A stretch of 64,000 bases of DNA, taken from contig NZ_VRLS01000052.1 in the NCBI RefSeq assembly GCF_008017825.1, positions 361,095-425,094 on the forward strand. The letters run 5' to 3'. Both the position numbers and the translations under genes were made by a program. The number at the start of each line of letters is the position of its first letter. Position 1 is the stretch's first letter. This DNA comes from Mesonia sp008017825 (GTDB taxonomy: Bacteria; Bacteroidota; Bacteroidia; Flavobacteriales; Flavobacteriaceae). The notes below the pieces were generated by a model. It worked only from the letters and a program-made list of their open reading frames with translations, was not told the DNA's origin and did no database searches. Of this stretch, positions 45,811-53,713 are shown piece by piece.

Positions 45811-46545
45811 TTATTCCGTTGCAACGGAAAAAGCTTGTTGCACGTTACTAATTACTTTAGGCGCATACACAGGATCTACTTGAATATCGGCTTTTTCTTC
45901 TAACGACATTTCATTTTCTCCCGCAAATACCTTGGCTACATCAAACTTTATATTTACGGTACTTACAGCCCTAGCATTCTCATAAGAAAGCGTTACTTCC
46001 TTATAATTATCTAAAGTTTCGCCATGACTTCCAATGTGATATAAAAAAGGTTCATCTTGACTATTTTCACTATTAAAAACACCTTCCATTTTAAAGAAAA
46101 TATAACCTGCGGACCAAGACCAAAGCATATTGTTTTCTTCAGCAGTAGGCACAAAGTTATTCACTCCGTTTAATGGATAATTTGACTGGTCTACCCCTAC
46201 ACCAAACCGGATTGACTTTATGTTATCAAAAGGAAGGTTATTCAAAACTATTTTTTGTGAAGCTTCATCGTTTTCCCTAACCAAGAAGTAGCTTTCTTCA
46301 ACAGGGTAAATATATTCTTCACCACTAGCATCTATTAAAACAATATTACTAATGATATAATTTAACGTAGAGATATTTAGAATTTCATCGGAAGAATTAA
46401 CGTATGTCCCAGTTTCTAAATCAATGCTTTCTCCTGCAAATTCATTTTTAAATTGAAGGCTGAGGTTATTATTTTCATCATCTTCATCTTTAAAACAGCT
46501 TGTTATTGAAATAGCTATCACTAACACTACTATTATTTTTTTCAT
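45811..46545 (-). CDS. MbnP-family lipoprotein
   Basis: A 244-residue protein with lipobox SITSC (Cys17). The body matches MbnP-type beta-sandwich proteins: LSLQFKNEFAG at the start, LSTLNYIISNIVLIDASG, GVGVDQSNYPLNG, then the block MLWSWSAGYIFFKMEG with Trp142 and Trp144. In characterised MbnP a Trp is oxidised to kynurenine by the partner di-heme enzyme, giving a copper site; His170 and His174 (YHIGSHG) are candidate ligands. Function here is inferred from family and pairing. Confidence 0.85.
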   Translation of the reverse strand: MKKIIVVLVIAISITSCFKDEDDENNNLSLQFKNEFAGESIDLETGTYVNSSDEILNISTLNYIISNIVLIDASGEEYIYPVEESYFLVRENDEASQKIVLNNLPFDNIKSIRFGVGVDQSNYPLNGVNNFVPTAEENNMLWSWSAGYIFFKMEGVFNSENSQDEPFLYHIGSHGETLDNYKEVTLSYENARAVSTVNIKFDVAKVFAGENEMSLEEKADIQVDPVYAPKVISNVQQAFSVATE

Positions 46546-46548
46546 TTG

Positions 46549-47937
46549 TTATTTTAATTTAATAAGCAATATATCTTTTGAACCTTTGTTCTCCTTAACA
46601 TCGTAATCTGCGCTTTCTGTATTACCAATTAGAACCACTCCGAGATCTTCTAATTGAATAGCTTGATTGATAAAATCTAAATCTGATCCGCCAAATGTAG
46701 ATTGCCATTTTACAATTCCACTACCATCAGTTATGACAGCCCAAGCGTCATTGCTTCCATAATTCTGCGTTAGCATATGATCCTGACTTTTAGAGCTTCC
46801 GGAAATGAGTAAATCTCCATTTTGAAATTCCTCAATAGATCTAGCGGAATCAAAATCACTTCCGCCAAGGGTTTTTTCCCATATAAGATTTCCTAAAGGG
46901 TCGAACTTAATCATCCAAAAATCTGAGTTCCCCATCGGGTTAGAAATATCTCCATCACTACTTCTGGTATCTCCTGCCAATACGAAGTTACCATCTTGCG
47001 TTTCAGTCACCGAATAACCTATTTCTATAGAAGAACCTCCAAAATTTTTCTGCCAAAGCAAATTACCGTCCAAATCGGTTTTGACCACCCAAATGTCATA
47101 ACTTCCTTTAGGATTGGTAATATCAAAATCGTCACTTTCTGAAGAGCCAACCATTAAAATATCTTGTGTAGAAGTTTGTATAACGTCATAACTACGGTCG
47201 TTATTAGTCCCACCAAAATAGCGTCGCCAAATTTTGTTTCCATTTTCATCTAAACGAATACCCCAAAATTCTCCAACTCCGTGTAGAACCGCAGCTCCTT
47301 TTCTTTTTAGATCATTTCCCTCTCCGTCACTAGCTGTTACATCTAAGAACCCCGTAAGAAAGAAACCTCCATCTTGTAACTCAGTTAAAGAAAAGCTTCG
47401 ATCACTTCCTGGAAAACCAAAAGTTTTTGACCATTGTATATTTCCTGAAGCATCTAATTTTAGCATCCAATAATCATAAAAACCGTTATTATCGCTTACC
47501 TCCCCGTCGTTGCTGCGAGAAAATCCGGTAACGGCAAATCCGCCATCGCTTGTTGCTATTATTTTCTGACCGCGATCGTCATCACTACCTCCATAGACTT
47601 GATCCCATTGTTTATTCCCGTTAGCATCTAATTTTAAAAGCCAATAGTCACTATCTGTAGAAGATTTTCCTGTTACATCACCATCTATACTCTGTGTAAA
47701 TCCAAAAACAGCAATCCCTCCATCTAATGTTTTTGTAACTGAAAGTGCATCATCTTCTCCACTTCCACCAAATGTTTTTACATAATCGATTTCACCTAAA
47801 AATCCTTGAGTTGGATTATCATCTGTAGGATCTGGAGTATCGACACTTCCATTTGTTGTAGCTTCATCTTTGCTACAACCCAAGGCTAACAGCGCAAATA
47901 CTATTATTGATAAAAACTTTAGGTAAGGTAGTTTCAT
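46549..47937 (-). CDS. Repeat lipoprotein of beta-propeller type
   Basis: A 462-residue protein with lipobox ALLALGC (Cys21). It is built of about eight repeats of roughly 50 residues with the pattern LDxxGNxxWxKTFGGSxxD, S(V/I)xxTxDGGFxxxGxTxSxDGD. Such repeats are found in predicted propellers on the surface of Bacteroidota. It lies 3 bases before the MbnP gene and 1 base after the choice-of-anchor B gene, so the four genes form a tight operon. Its role is unknown. Confidence 0.78.
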   Translation of the reverse strand: MKLPYLKFLSIIVFALLALGCSKDEATTNGSVDTPDPTDDNPTQGFLGEIDYVKTFGGSGEDDALSVTKTLDGGIAVFGFTQSIDGDVTGKSSTDSDYWLLKLDANGNKQWDQVYGGSDDDRGQKIIATSDGGFAVTGFSRSNDGEVSDNNGFYDYWMLKLDASGNIQWSKTFGFPGSDRSFSLTELQDGGFFLTGFLDVTASDGEGNDLKRKGAAVLHGVGEFWGIRLDENGNKIWRRYFGGTNNDRSYDVIQTSTQDILMVGSSESDDFDITNPKGSYDIWVVKTDLDGNLLWQKNFGGSSIEIGYSVTETQDGNFVLAGDTRSSDGDISNPMGNSDFWMIKFDPLGNLIWEKTLGGSDFDSARSIEEFQNGDLLISGSSKSQDHMLTQNYGSNDAWAVITDGSGIVKWQSTFGGSDLDFINQAIQLEDLGVVLIGNTESADYDVKENKGSKDILLIKLK

Positions 47938-47938
47938 A

Positions 47939-49354
47939 TTATTCTACTATGAGTTTCTTAGTAGTTAAATTATTCACTTTTACCACATACATTCCTTTAG
48001 ATAGGGAAGAAACATCTATTGATTTTGTTTTCAAATCTATAGCACTAGCATTTTTCACTTTTTGCCCCAACATATTAAAAACTTCTATTTGATCAATTCC
48101 CCTTCTACTTAATGAAAAGAAAACTCTGTTTTTCGCTGGATTTGGCCACATAGATAATTCAGCTTTATTATATTCTTCTGTACTAAAAGTTCCGCTTTTA
48201 CGAATTATAAATAAGCCTCTATTAATATCTGAAAGTATAATATTTTCGCTATCAAAATAAGGGTAAACACTCCATACTCCATCAAAATCTGCCGCATCAT
48301 TAGCTGGATGCGTATCAAAAAAACCTATTTCGTTTACGACTTGATTCTGAATCCCTGAAATATCAGCAATTCTAACTCCCGCATTATAATTTGAAATATA
48401 AGCCAAATCACCTTTTACATAGTAATTATGATCTATTGCAGCGGTGGGGCCAAAAAATTCAAAGAAGAATGCAGGGTTGTCTAGATCTAGAAAATCAAAT
48501 ACGACAGCACGACTGTTAAATCCATACTGAAGCTCATCATATTCATCTCCTAAGATAAAATAACGTTCATCTTTCGTAAACCAGCCTTGGTGGGTATATC
48601 CCGTATTTACGTAAGAAATAGTTGAAATCGGAATTACATTCGAAGGATTAGTAACATCTAAGATGACAACTTCATCTTCATTACTTCCTATAAAAATTTG
48701 TTTATCTGTATAATCTGAATCTGGCCCAGTATAAGTTACAACTTGAGAGTCGTGAGTATAATTACTTGCAGAATATCCTCCTGCAAAAGCTGGAGTTAAT
48801 GGATTAGAAATATCTATCATATGCAAACCCCCGTTAAACGTAGATGTACCCACAGCATATGCCACTGGTGTATCCTCATTAATTACAATATTATGAGCAT
48901 TTCCGAATTGATTGTAGTGCGCATCTTCTGTAAAAGTAATTGGCGCATTAGGAACATTTCTCAATCTTGTGAGATCAAAAACTTGCATCCCGTGACCCTG
49001 AGCTTCACTTACAATAAAAGCATAATTACCATACACTTTAATATCTCTCCAAGTACTCGATGAAGTATGTGTTGGTAATTTCCCTAAATATTCAACATTA
49101 ACTGGATCTGTAATATTAATAAATGCTGTGCCATTATCTAAACCAATTAACGCATATTCTTTATTATCTTGAGGATCTGTCCAACCCCAAATATCGTTTG
49201 CTACAGAGGCATTCATAGTTGACAAATCTATTCTACTCATTAAATCATAATCATTGCAAGGAAATTGACCTGCAAATCCGTTTTGACAGATGGTTTGCGC
49301 ATAGAGTGTTATAAAAGGAAATAAAAGTGTTAAGGAAAGTAGAGTTTTCTTCAT
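47939..49354 (-). CDS. Choice-of-anchor B family protein with T9SS sorting domain
   Basis: A 471-residue exported protein with a signal peptide (residues 1-19, ending LYAQT). LVIVD-type repeats dominate (for example EYALIGLDNGTAFINITDPVNVEYLG and GGLHMIDISNPLTPAFAGGY), as in choice-of-anchor B proteins. The last 75 residues are a type A T9SS signal: MWPNPAKNRVFFSL, IEVFNMLGQKV, IDVSSLSKGMYVVKV, KKLIVE. It is therefore probably secreted and anchored by the type IX system. First gene of the MbnP/MbnH-like operon. Confidence 0.88.
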   Translation of the reverse strand: MKKTLLSLTLLFPFITLYAQTICQNGFAGQFPCNDYDLMSRIDLSTMNASVANDIWGWTDPQDNKEYALIGLDNGTAFINITDPVNVEYLGKLPTHTSSSTWRDIKVYGNYAFIVSEAQGHGMQVFDLTRLRNVPNAPITFTEDAHYNQFGNAHNIVINEDTPVAYAVGTSTFNGGLHMIDISNPLTPAFAGGYSASNYTHDSQVVTYTGPDSDYTDKQIFIGSNEDEVVILDVTNPSNVIPISTISYVNTGYTHQGWFTKDERYFILGDEYDELQYGFNSRAVVFDFLDLDNPAFFFEFFGPTAAIDHNYYVKGDLAYISNYNAGVRIADISGIQNQVVNEIGFFDTHPANDAADFDGVWSVYPYFDSENIILSDINRGLFIIRKSGTFSTEEYNKAELSMWPNPAKNRVFFSLSRRGIDQIEVFNMLGQKVKNASAIDLKTKSIDVSSLSKGMYVVKVNNLTTKKLIVE

Positions 49355-49374
49355 TAAAGTGTATTTAAAAACAT

Positions 49375-49382
49375 TATTTTTG
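49375..49382 (+). promoter_or_regulatory. -7 element for thiL
   Basis: TATTTTTG matches TAnnTTTG, 39 bases before the thiL start. On the opposite strand TAACTTTG at 49392-49399 could serve the divergent T9SS cargo gene, so the two promoters overlap. No clear -33 TTG fits either one. Confidence 0.4.
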
Positions 49383-49421
49383 TAACCAATACAAAGTTAA
49401 CGCTAAATTATTTAAAAACGT

Positions 49422-50480
49422 ATGTTTGAAGACAATAGCCCCAAAACGAGTTTATCTGAATTAGGAGAGTTTGGCCTTATAGACCATCTTACTAGATTTG
49501 TTGAGCTGTACCAACCCTCTACTCTTAAAGGAATTGGAGACGACGCTGCCATCATCGATCATGAAAACTTTGCTACTGTCGTAACTACAGATATGCTTGT
49601 AGAAGGCGTGCATTTTGATTTAGCCTATATGCCTTTAAAACATTTAGGCTATAAAGCCGTAATGGTGAATTTATCTGATATATATGCCATGAACGCTGAA
49701 GCTACCCAACTTACAGTTTCTATTGCGGCATCTAACCGTTTTCCTGTAGAGGCTTTAGAAGAATTATATGCAGGAATAACTTTAGCTGCCAAAACATATA
49801 ACGTAGATGTCATTGGTGGCGACACCACTTCCTCTACTTCTGGATTGGTAATTAGCATCACAGCATTAGGGAAAGCTGAAGCGGAAAAAATTACCAAACG
49901 TGATGGCGCAAAACCTAATGATTTATTAGTAGTAACTGGTGATATCGGCGCCGCTTATATGGGACTGCAAGTTTTAGAACGCGAAAAGCAAGTATTTAAA
50001 GTTAATCCTAATGCGCAACCCGACTTAGAACCTTATTCCTATTTAGTAGAAAGACAATTAAAACCTGAAGCCAGAAAAGACATTTCCAGTCTATTAGCTG
50101 CTTTAGAAGTACAACCTACTAGTATGATAGATATTAGTGATGGTCTTTCTTCTGAAATCATACACCTTTGTAAAAACTCTAAAGTGGGGGCTAACCTTTT
50201 TGAGGAGAAAATACCTTTAGATCCTGCTGTAATTTCGGTTTGCGAGGAGTTTAATATAGATAGCACTACAATTGCCTTAAACGGAGGTGAAGATTACGAA
50301 CTTTTGTTTACTGTCGATCAAAAAGATTTTGATAAAATTAAAGGCAATCCAAATTTCACCATCATCGGTCATATGACAGAAGAACGTGAAGGAATGCATT
50401 TAGTGACTAGAGGAAATCAAAAAATACCAATGAAAGCCCAAGGCTGGAATACATTTGGAGATGCTAATGATGAAGATTAG
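49422..50480 (+). CDS. thiL: Thiamine-monophosphate kinase
   Basis: Makes thiamine diphosphate, the cofactor of SucA. The Mg/ATP motifs are clear: KGIGDDAAIIDH (about 39-50), VVTTDMLVEGVHFDL, GGDTTSS and MIDISDGLSSEI, and NGGEDYELLFT near residue 280. Length 352 is slightly above E. coli ThiL, with an N-terminal extension (MFEDNSPKTSLSELGEFGLIDHLT) that is usual in Bacteroidota. Its 3' end overlaps a small convergent ORF by 17 bases. Confidence 0.95.
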   Translation: MFEDNSPKTSLSELGEFGLIDHLTRFVELYQPSTLKGIGDDAAIIDHENFATVVTTDMLVEGVHFDLAYMPLKHLGYKAVMVNLSDIYAMNAEATQLTVSIAASNRFPVEALEELYAGITLAAKTYNVDVIGGDTTSSTSGLVISITALGKAEAEKITKRDGAKPNDLLVVTGDIGAAYMGLQVLEREKQVFKVNPNAQPDLEPYSYLVERQLKPEARKDISSLLAALEVQPTSMIDISDGLSSEIIHLCKNSKVGANLFEEKIPLDPAVISVCEEFNIDSTTIALNGGEDYELLFTVDQKDFDKIKGNPNFTIIGHMTEEREGMHLVTRGNQKIPMKAQGWNTFGDANDED

Positions 50481-50643
50481 TCTTTTTTAATTTATTGACA
50501 AGAAATTTTATCAATAACGGCAACACGAAAACAAAAATTGCTAAAAATATAGAATAACCGATTGTTTCAGACATTCCATAGTAAAGCACCAGAAAAAATA
50601 CGATAGCAGCTATTAAATACAAGGTTATTTCCAGTTTTTTCAT
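50464..50643 (-). CDS. Small two-helix membrane protein
   Basis: About 59 residues from the ATG at 50641-50643, with two predicted membrane helices (LYLIAAIVFFLVLYYGM and IGYSIFLAIFVFVLPLLIKFLV) and a basic tail. An upstream TTG reading adds three residues. The composition is that of a real membrane protein, and the start lies in the gap before the next gene, but no homologue is known to me and its end overlaps thiL. It could be a chance ORF. Confidence 0.5.
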   Translation of the reverse strand: MKKLEITLYLIAAIVFFLVLYYGMSETIGYSIFLAIFVFVLPLLIKFLVNKLKKTNLHH

Positions 50644-50696
50644 ATCACTCAATATATTAAATCAAAAATTTAGGAAAAAATTTAAACTATATACCT

Positions 50697-51353
50697 TTAG
50701 TTTTTCAAACTCTTAATTACGCTAAAGGCTTTTTCTATAACACTGTCTTCTACTAAGATAGTAATTTCGTTACTTGTAGAAACCACCTCGTAAACCGCAA
50801 TCCCATTCCACGCTAAGTGTTTAAAAAATTGATAGTACAAGCCTGCAATCTTATAATTATTTTGTGGCAATTGCACACTTATCGCCGATAGATTTCCTCG
50901 TCTGCTTAGGATAATTTCATTTTTAAAAATCTTATCTGCTTTCTCTTTTTCAGAGCCAGAAATCATAATATTACTTTCTACCAATCCTCTAGTAAAAGCA
51001 TAAAACAAATGCGGATTAGAAGCTACATAATCTAAAAGCAAGCTATGACTTTCAATTAGGGAAACCGAATTTTTAAATGTAAAAGCATACAAATTAGATC
51101 TCAATGTAATATCTCCCATTTGACGCAATGCCTTTTTTACGTGAGAAGTACTTTTCACATGAGACGGAGTTTGGTAACGCCTAAGAGCCATCATAATAGC
51201 TCCCACTTTTACGGGCTTACGCAACATTTCGCTAATGGGTTCTCTCAACTCCTCCGCTAACGCACTATAATTAATGATTTTTCGCTCTAAAGCCTCTTCC
51301 AAAAAAGACTGGTTTACTAAGATTTCTTCGACACATTGTACTATTGTTTTCAT
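50697..51353 (-). CDS. ACT-domain protein divergent from aspartokinase
   Basis: A 218-residue cytosolic protein. The C-terminal 70 residues look like an ACT-type domain: LSAISVQLPQNNYKIAGLYYQFFKHLAWNGIAVYEVVSTSNEITILVEDSVIEKAFSVIKSL. The N-terminal part has a helix-rich segment including REPISEMLRKPVKVGAIMMALRRYQ, which could be a small DNA-binding or dimerisation unit. The gene faces an aspartokinase with 101 bases between starts. A role in sensing amino acids for that enzyme or gene is plausible but unproven. Confidence 0.7.
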   Translation of the reverse strand: MKTIVQCVEEILVNQSFLEEALERKIINYSALAEELREPISEMLRKPVKVGAIMMALRRYQTPSHVKSTSHVKKALRQMGDITLRSNLYAFTFKNSVSLIESHSLLLDYVASNPHLFYAFTRGLVESNIMISGSEKEKADKIFKNEIILSRRGNLSAISVQLPQNNYKIAGLYYQFFKHLAWNGIAVYEVVSTSNEITILVEDSVIEKAFSVIKSLKN

Positions 51354-51427
51354 TTGTTAATTATATAACATATTGTGTTAAATTAGTCAAATTTAAACAA
51401 TTTTAAGGCAACAATCATCCTCTATTC

Positions 51428-51435
51428 TATATTTG
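51428..51435 (+). promoter_or_regulatory. -7 element for the aspartokinase gene
   Basis: TATATTTG matches TAnnTTTG, 19 bases before the start codon. No TTG lies at the -33 distance. Confidence 0.45.
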
Positions 51436-51454
51436 AAGCCAAATAACAGATGCT

Positions 51455-52783
51455 ATGTTGGTGTTAAAATTTGGAGGAACTTCAGTGGGCTCTATCCAAA
51501 ATATAAAAAAAATACAGGAAATTGTCGATGATGGGCAACCCAAAGTGGTTGTTTTATCTGCTATGAGCGGTAGCACCAATACATTAGTTTCTATTGCTGA
51601 AGCTATTCAAAATCAAGAACAAGAAAAAGCTTCTCAACTTATTTTAAAATTAAAAGATCATTACACTTCTACTGCATTTCAGCTACTAGAAGAAAATGAA
51701 ACTTATCAATTGGTCGCAGGCCATATTAACACCATGACTGCGCAATTATTAGGTTACTCATATAGTCCCTATCAAGATTCTTTTACTGGTAAAATTTTAG
51801 CACAAGGAGAATTATTTTCTACTCTTTTAGTCCATCATTATTTTAAATCTCAAGGTTTATCATCAGCTCTGATTTCTGCTTTAGATTTTATGCGAGTGGA
51901 TAAAGAAAATGAACCCGATCAATTTTATATACAACAAAACTTAGCCAGACTTTTAAAAGGTTACCCCAATAACCAAATTTTTGTTACCCAAGGTTTTATT
52001 TGTTTAGATGCTAACGGAAATATTTCTAATCTCCGTCGTGGCGGAAGTGATTACTCGGCCACAATTATTGGAGCTGCTTTAAAAGCTAAAGAAGTGCAAA
52101 TTTGGACCGATATTGATGGATTTCACAACAATGACCCCCGTGTAGTAGAAGACACCACCTCTATCGCTCAACTTTCATTTAATGAAGCTGCCGAATTAGC
52201 CTATTTTGGTGCTAAAATATTGCATCCGCAAACCGTTATTCCTGCTAGAGAAAAAAATATTCCAGTAAGGCTTAAAAATACTATGCAACCTACAGCCTTG
52301 GGTACATTAATTTCTACCGAAAGAAAAGGGGAAGGCATAAAAGCTATCGCCGCTAAAGATGACATTACCGTGATTAAAATAAAATCTGAAAGGATGTTAC
52401 TTGCCCATGGTTTCTTAAAAAAAGTATTTGAGATTTTCGAGAAGTACGAAACTTCAATTGATATGATAACCACCTCAGAAATAGCCGTTTCTTTAACCAT
52501 AGACCAACCTACTTATATTAAAGAAATCACCTCTGAATTGGAAAAATTTTCTACTGTAGAGGTAGAAAGCAACAAAAGTATTGTCTGTTTAGTGGGAAAC
52601 AACATTGTTCATCATAAAGACACGCCTAAGCTATTTCAAATCTTACAAGATGTTAGCGTAAGAATGATAGCTTATGGAGGCAGTAATAATAACATATCAC
52701 TGCTTATAAACACCCCCGACAAAGCTACAACCTTGCAACTACTTAACCAGTATGTTTTTACCAAAGCAAGGTTAGTACATTAA
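51455..52783 (+). CDS. lysC: Aspartate kinase
   Basis: First enzyme of the aspartate family (Lys, Thr, Met, DAP). The kinase domain shows KFGGTSVGS at the start, SGSTNTLV, RGGSDYSATIIGAAL and IWTDIDGFHNNDPR. The C-terminal 150 residues hold two ACT-type halves (ITVIKIKSERMLLAHGFLKKVFEIFEKY and KSIVCLVGNN...ILQDVSVRMIAYGGSNNNISLLI), which bind a feedback inhibitor. Length 442, so it is monofunctional. It is followed by a strong terminator and is divergent from the ACT-domain gene. Confidence 0.93.
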   Translation: MLVLKFGGTSVGSIQNIKKIQEIVDDGQPKVVVLSAMSGSTNTLVSIAEAIQNQEQEKASQLILKLKDHYTSTAFQLLEENETYQLVAGHINTMTAQLLGYSYSPYQDSFTGKILAQGELFSTLLVHHYFKSQGLSSALISALDFMRVDKENEPDQFYIQQNLARLLKGYPNNQIFVTQGFICLDANGNISNLRRGGSDYSATIIGAALKAKEVQIWTDIDGFHNNDPRVVEDTTSIAQLSFNEAAELAYFGAKILHPQTVIPAREKNIPVRLKNTMQPTALGTLISTERKGEGIKAIAAKDDITVIKIKSERMLLAHGFLKKVFEIFEKYETSIDMITTSEIAVSLTIDQPTYIKEITSELEKFSTVEVESNKSIVCLVGNNIVHHKDTPKLFQILQDVSVRMIAYGGSNNNISLLINTPDKATTLQLLNQYVFTKARLVH

Positions 52784-52820
52784 CCCAAAACCAGCCCTTT
52801 TTACTTCAACTAAAACAGGG

Positions 52821-52850
52821 AAAAAACCAGCTCTTAAGAGCTGGTTTTTT
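52821..52850. terminator. Perfect palindromic terminator after aspartokinase
   Basis: A 30-base perfect palindrome with core CCAGCTCTTAAGAGCTGG flanked by A6 and T6. It can end transcripts from both sides, since the next gene is convergent. Confidence 0.9.
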
Positions 52851-52898
52851 AATTGAAACTAATTTCTATTCCTAAATCCAAATTTTTTCATTTAATGT

Positions 52899-53666
52899 CT
52901 ACTTTAAAAACCCTAATAACTCCTCATTTGCTTCTAAATGTGTCATATGTCCACCTTTAAAAGTTTTAAGTTGAGTATTGGTTTTTTTGGCGAGTTGTTG
53001 TAAACTTTCTAAAGTGACAATTTCATCTTCTTCGCCTGCCAAGAATATTTTCTCTCCTGTGAAGTTTTTCAAGATATGGGTTCTATCTTTTCTAGCTTTC
53101 AAACCTTCCATCGCGGCAACAATATGTTCGGTAGGGAGTTGTTGCGCTTCTTTTACTAAAGCATTAATTTTTTCTCTCAATTGCTCTCGGCTTTCTTTTC
53201 CAAATAAATTGGTAATCGCCATACTTATAAAAGCATCTTTATTTTGTTTTACCAAGCGTATAGCTCTATTTCTATTAGCTACACGTTCGTGAGAATCGGC
53301 TAAAGGTGTTGAATTTAAAAGCAGTAATTTTTCTATCCTTAACGGAAATAATTCCGCGAAAGCGAGAGCTACATAACCGCCCATAGAATGTCCTAAAAAT
53401 GAAGCTTTTTCTATCTGCAAATGATCAAGAACGTAAGAGACGGTTTGCGCCATTTCCTCCATGGTATGAATATAACCCAAACGTTCGGTATTTCCGTGCC
53501 CTAATAAATCTATCGTAATGACTTGATAGTTTTTTTCTAAAGCAGGAATTACATTTTCCCACATCGTAGAGTTTTCTAAAAAACCGTGCAATAAAACGAT
53601 TGCTTCTCCCTTTCCTTGAGCCGTAAAGGCAATTTGTATATTTTTGTAAGGTATAAATTTTTGCAT
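52899..53666 (-). CDS. Alpha/beta hydrolase
   Basis: A 255-residue hydrolase with an oxyanion loop (LLHGFLENSTMW), the nucleophile elbow GHSMGG with Ser94, and a C-terminal His in KGGHMTHLEANEELL. The acid is likely in FLAGEEDEIVTLESL. It resembles MenH/BioH-type or esterase subfamilies but cannot be placed further. It stands alone. A TATTTTTG box on the minus strand at 53671-53678 would give an almost leaderless mRNA. Residues 101-107 (LAFAELF) are encoded by a stretch also present in sufS. Confidence 0.88.
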   Translation of the reverse strand: MQKFIPYKNIQIAFTAQGKGEAIVLLHGFLENSTMWENVIPALEKNYQVITIDLLGHGNTERLGYIHTMEEMAQTVSYVLDHLQIEKASFLGHSMGGYVALAFAELFPLRIEKLLLLNSTPLADSHERVANRNRAIRLVKQNKDAFISMAITNLFGKESREQLREKINALVKEAQQLPTEHIVAAMEGLKARKDRTHILKNFTGEKIFLAGEEDEIVTLESLQQLAKKTNTQLKTFKGGHMTHLEANEELLGFLK

Positions 53667-53713
53667 GCGGCAAAAATAGATTCTTTTCTTATCCTAAAAA
53701 ACAATATTTCTCT

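Noticed and set aside
46549..47937. DNA-level tandem repeats in the propeller-like lipoprotein gene
   Set aside because: The repeats are protein-level, about 50 residues each, and have diverged at the DNA level; they are the normal fold of such proteins.
52201..52500. A 99-codon minus-strand frame inside the aspartokinase gene
   Set aside because: It lies wholly within a well-supported gene, has no recognisable start context and has shadow-like composition.
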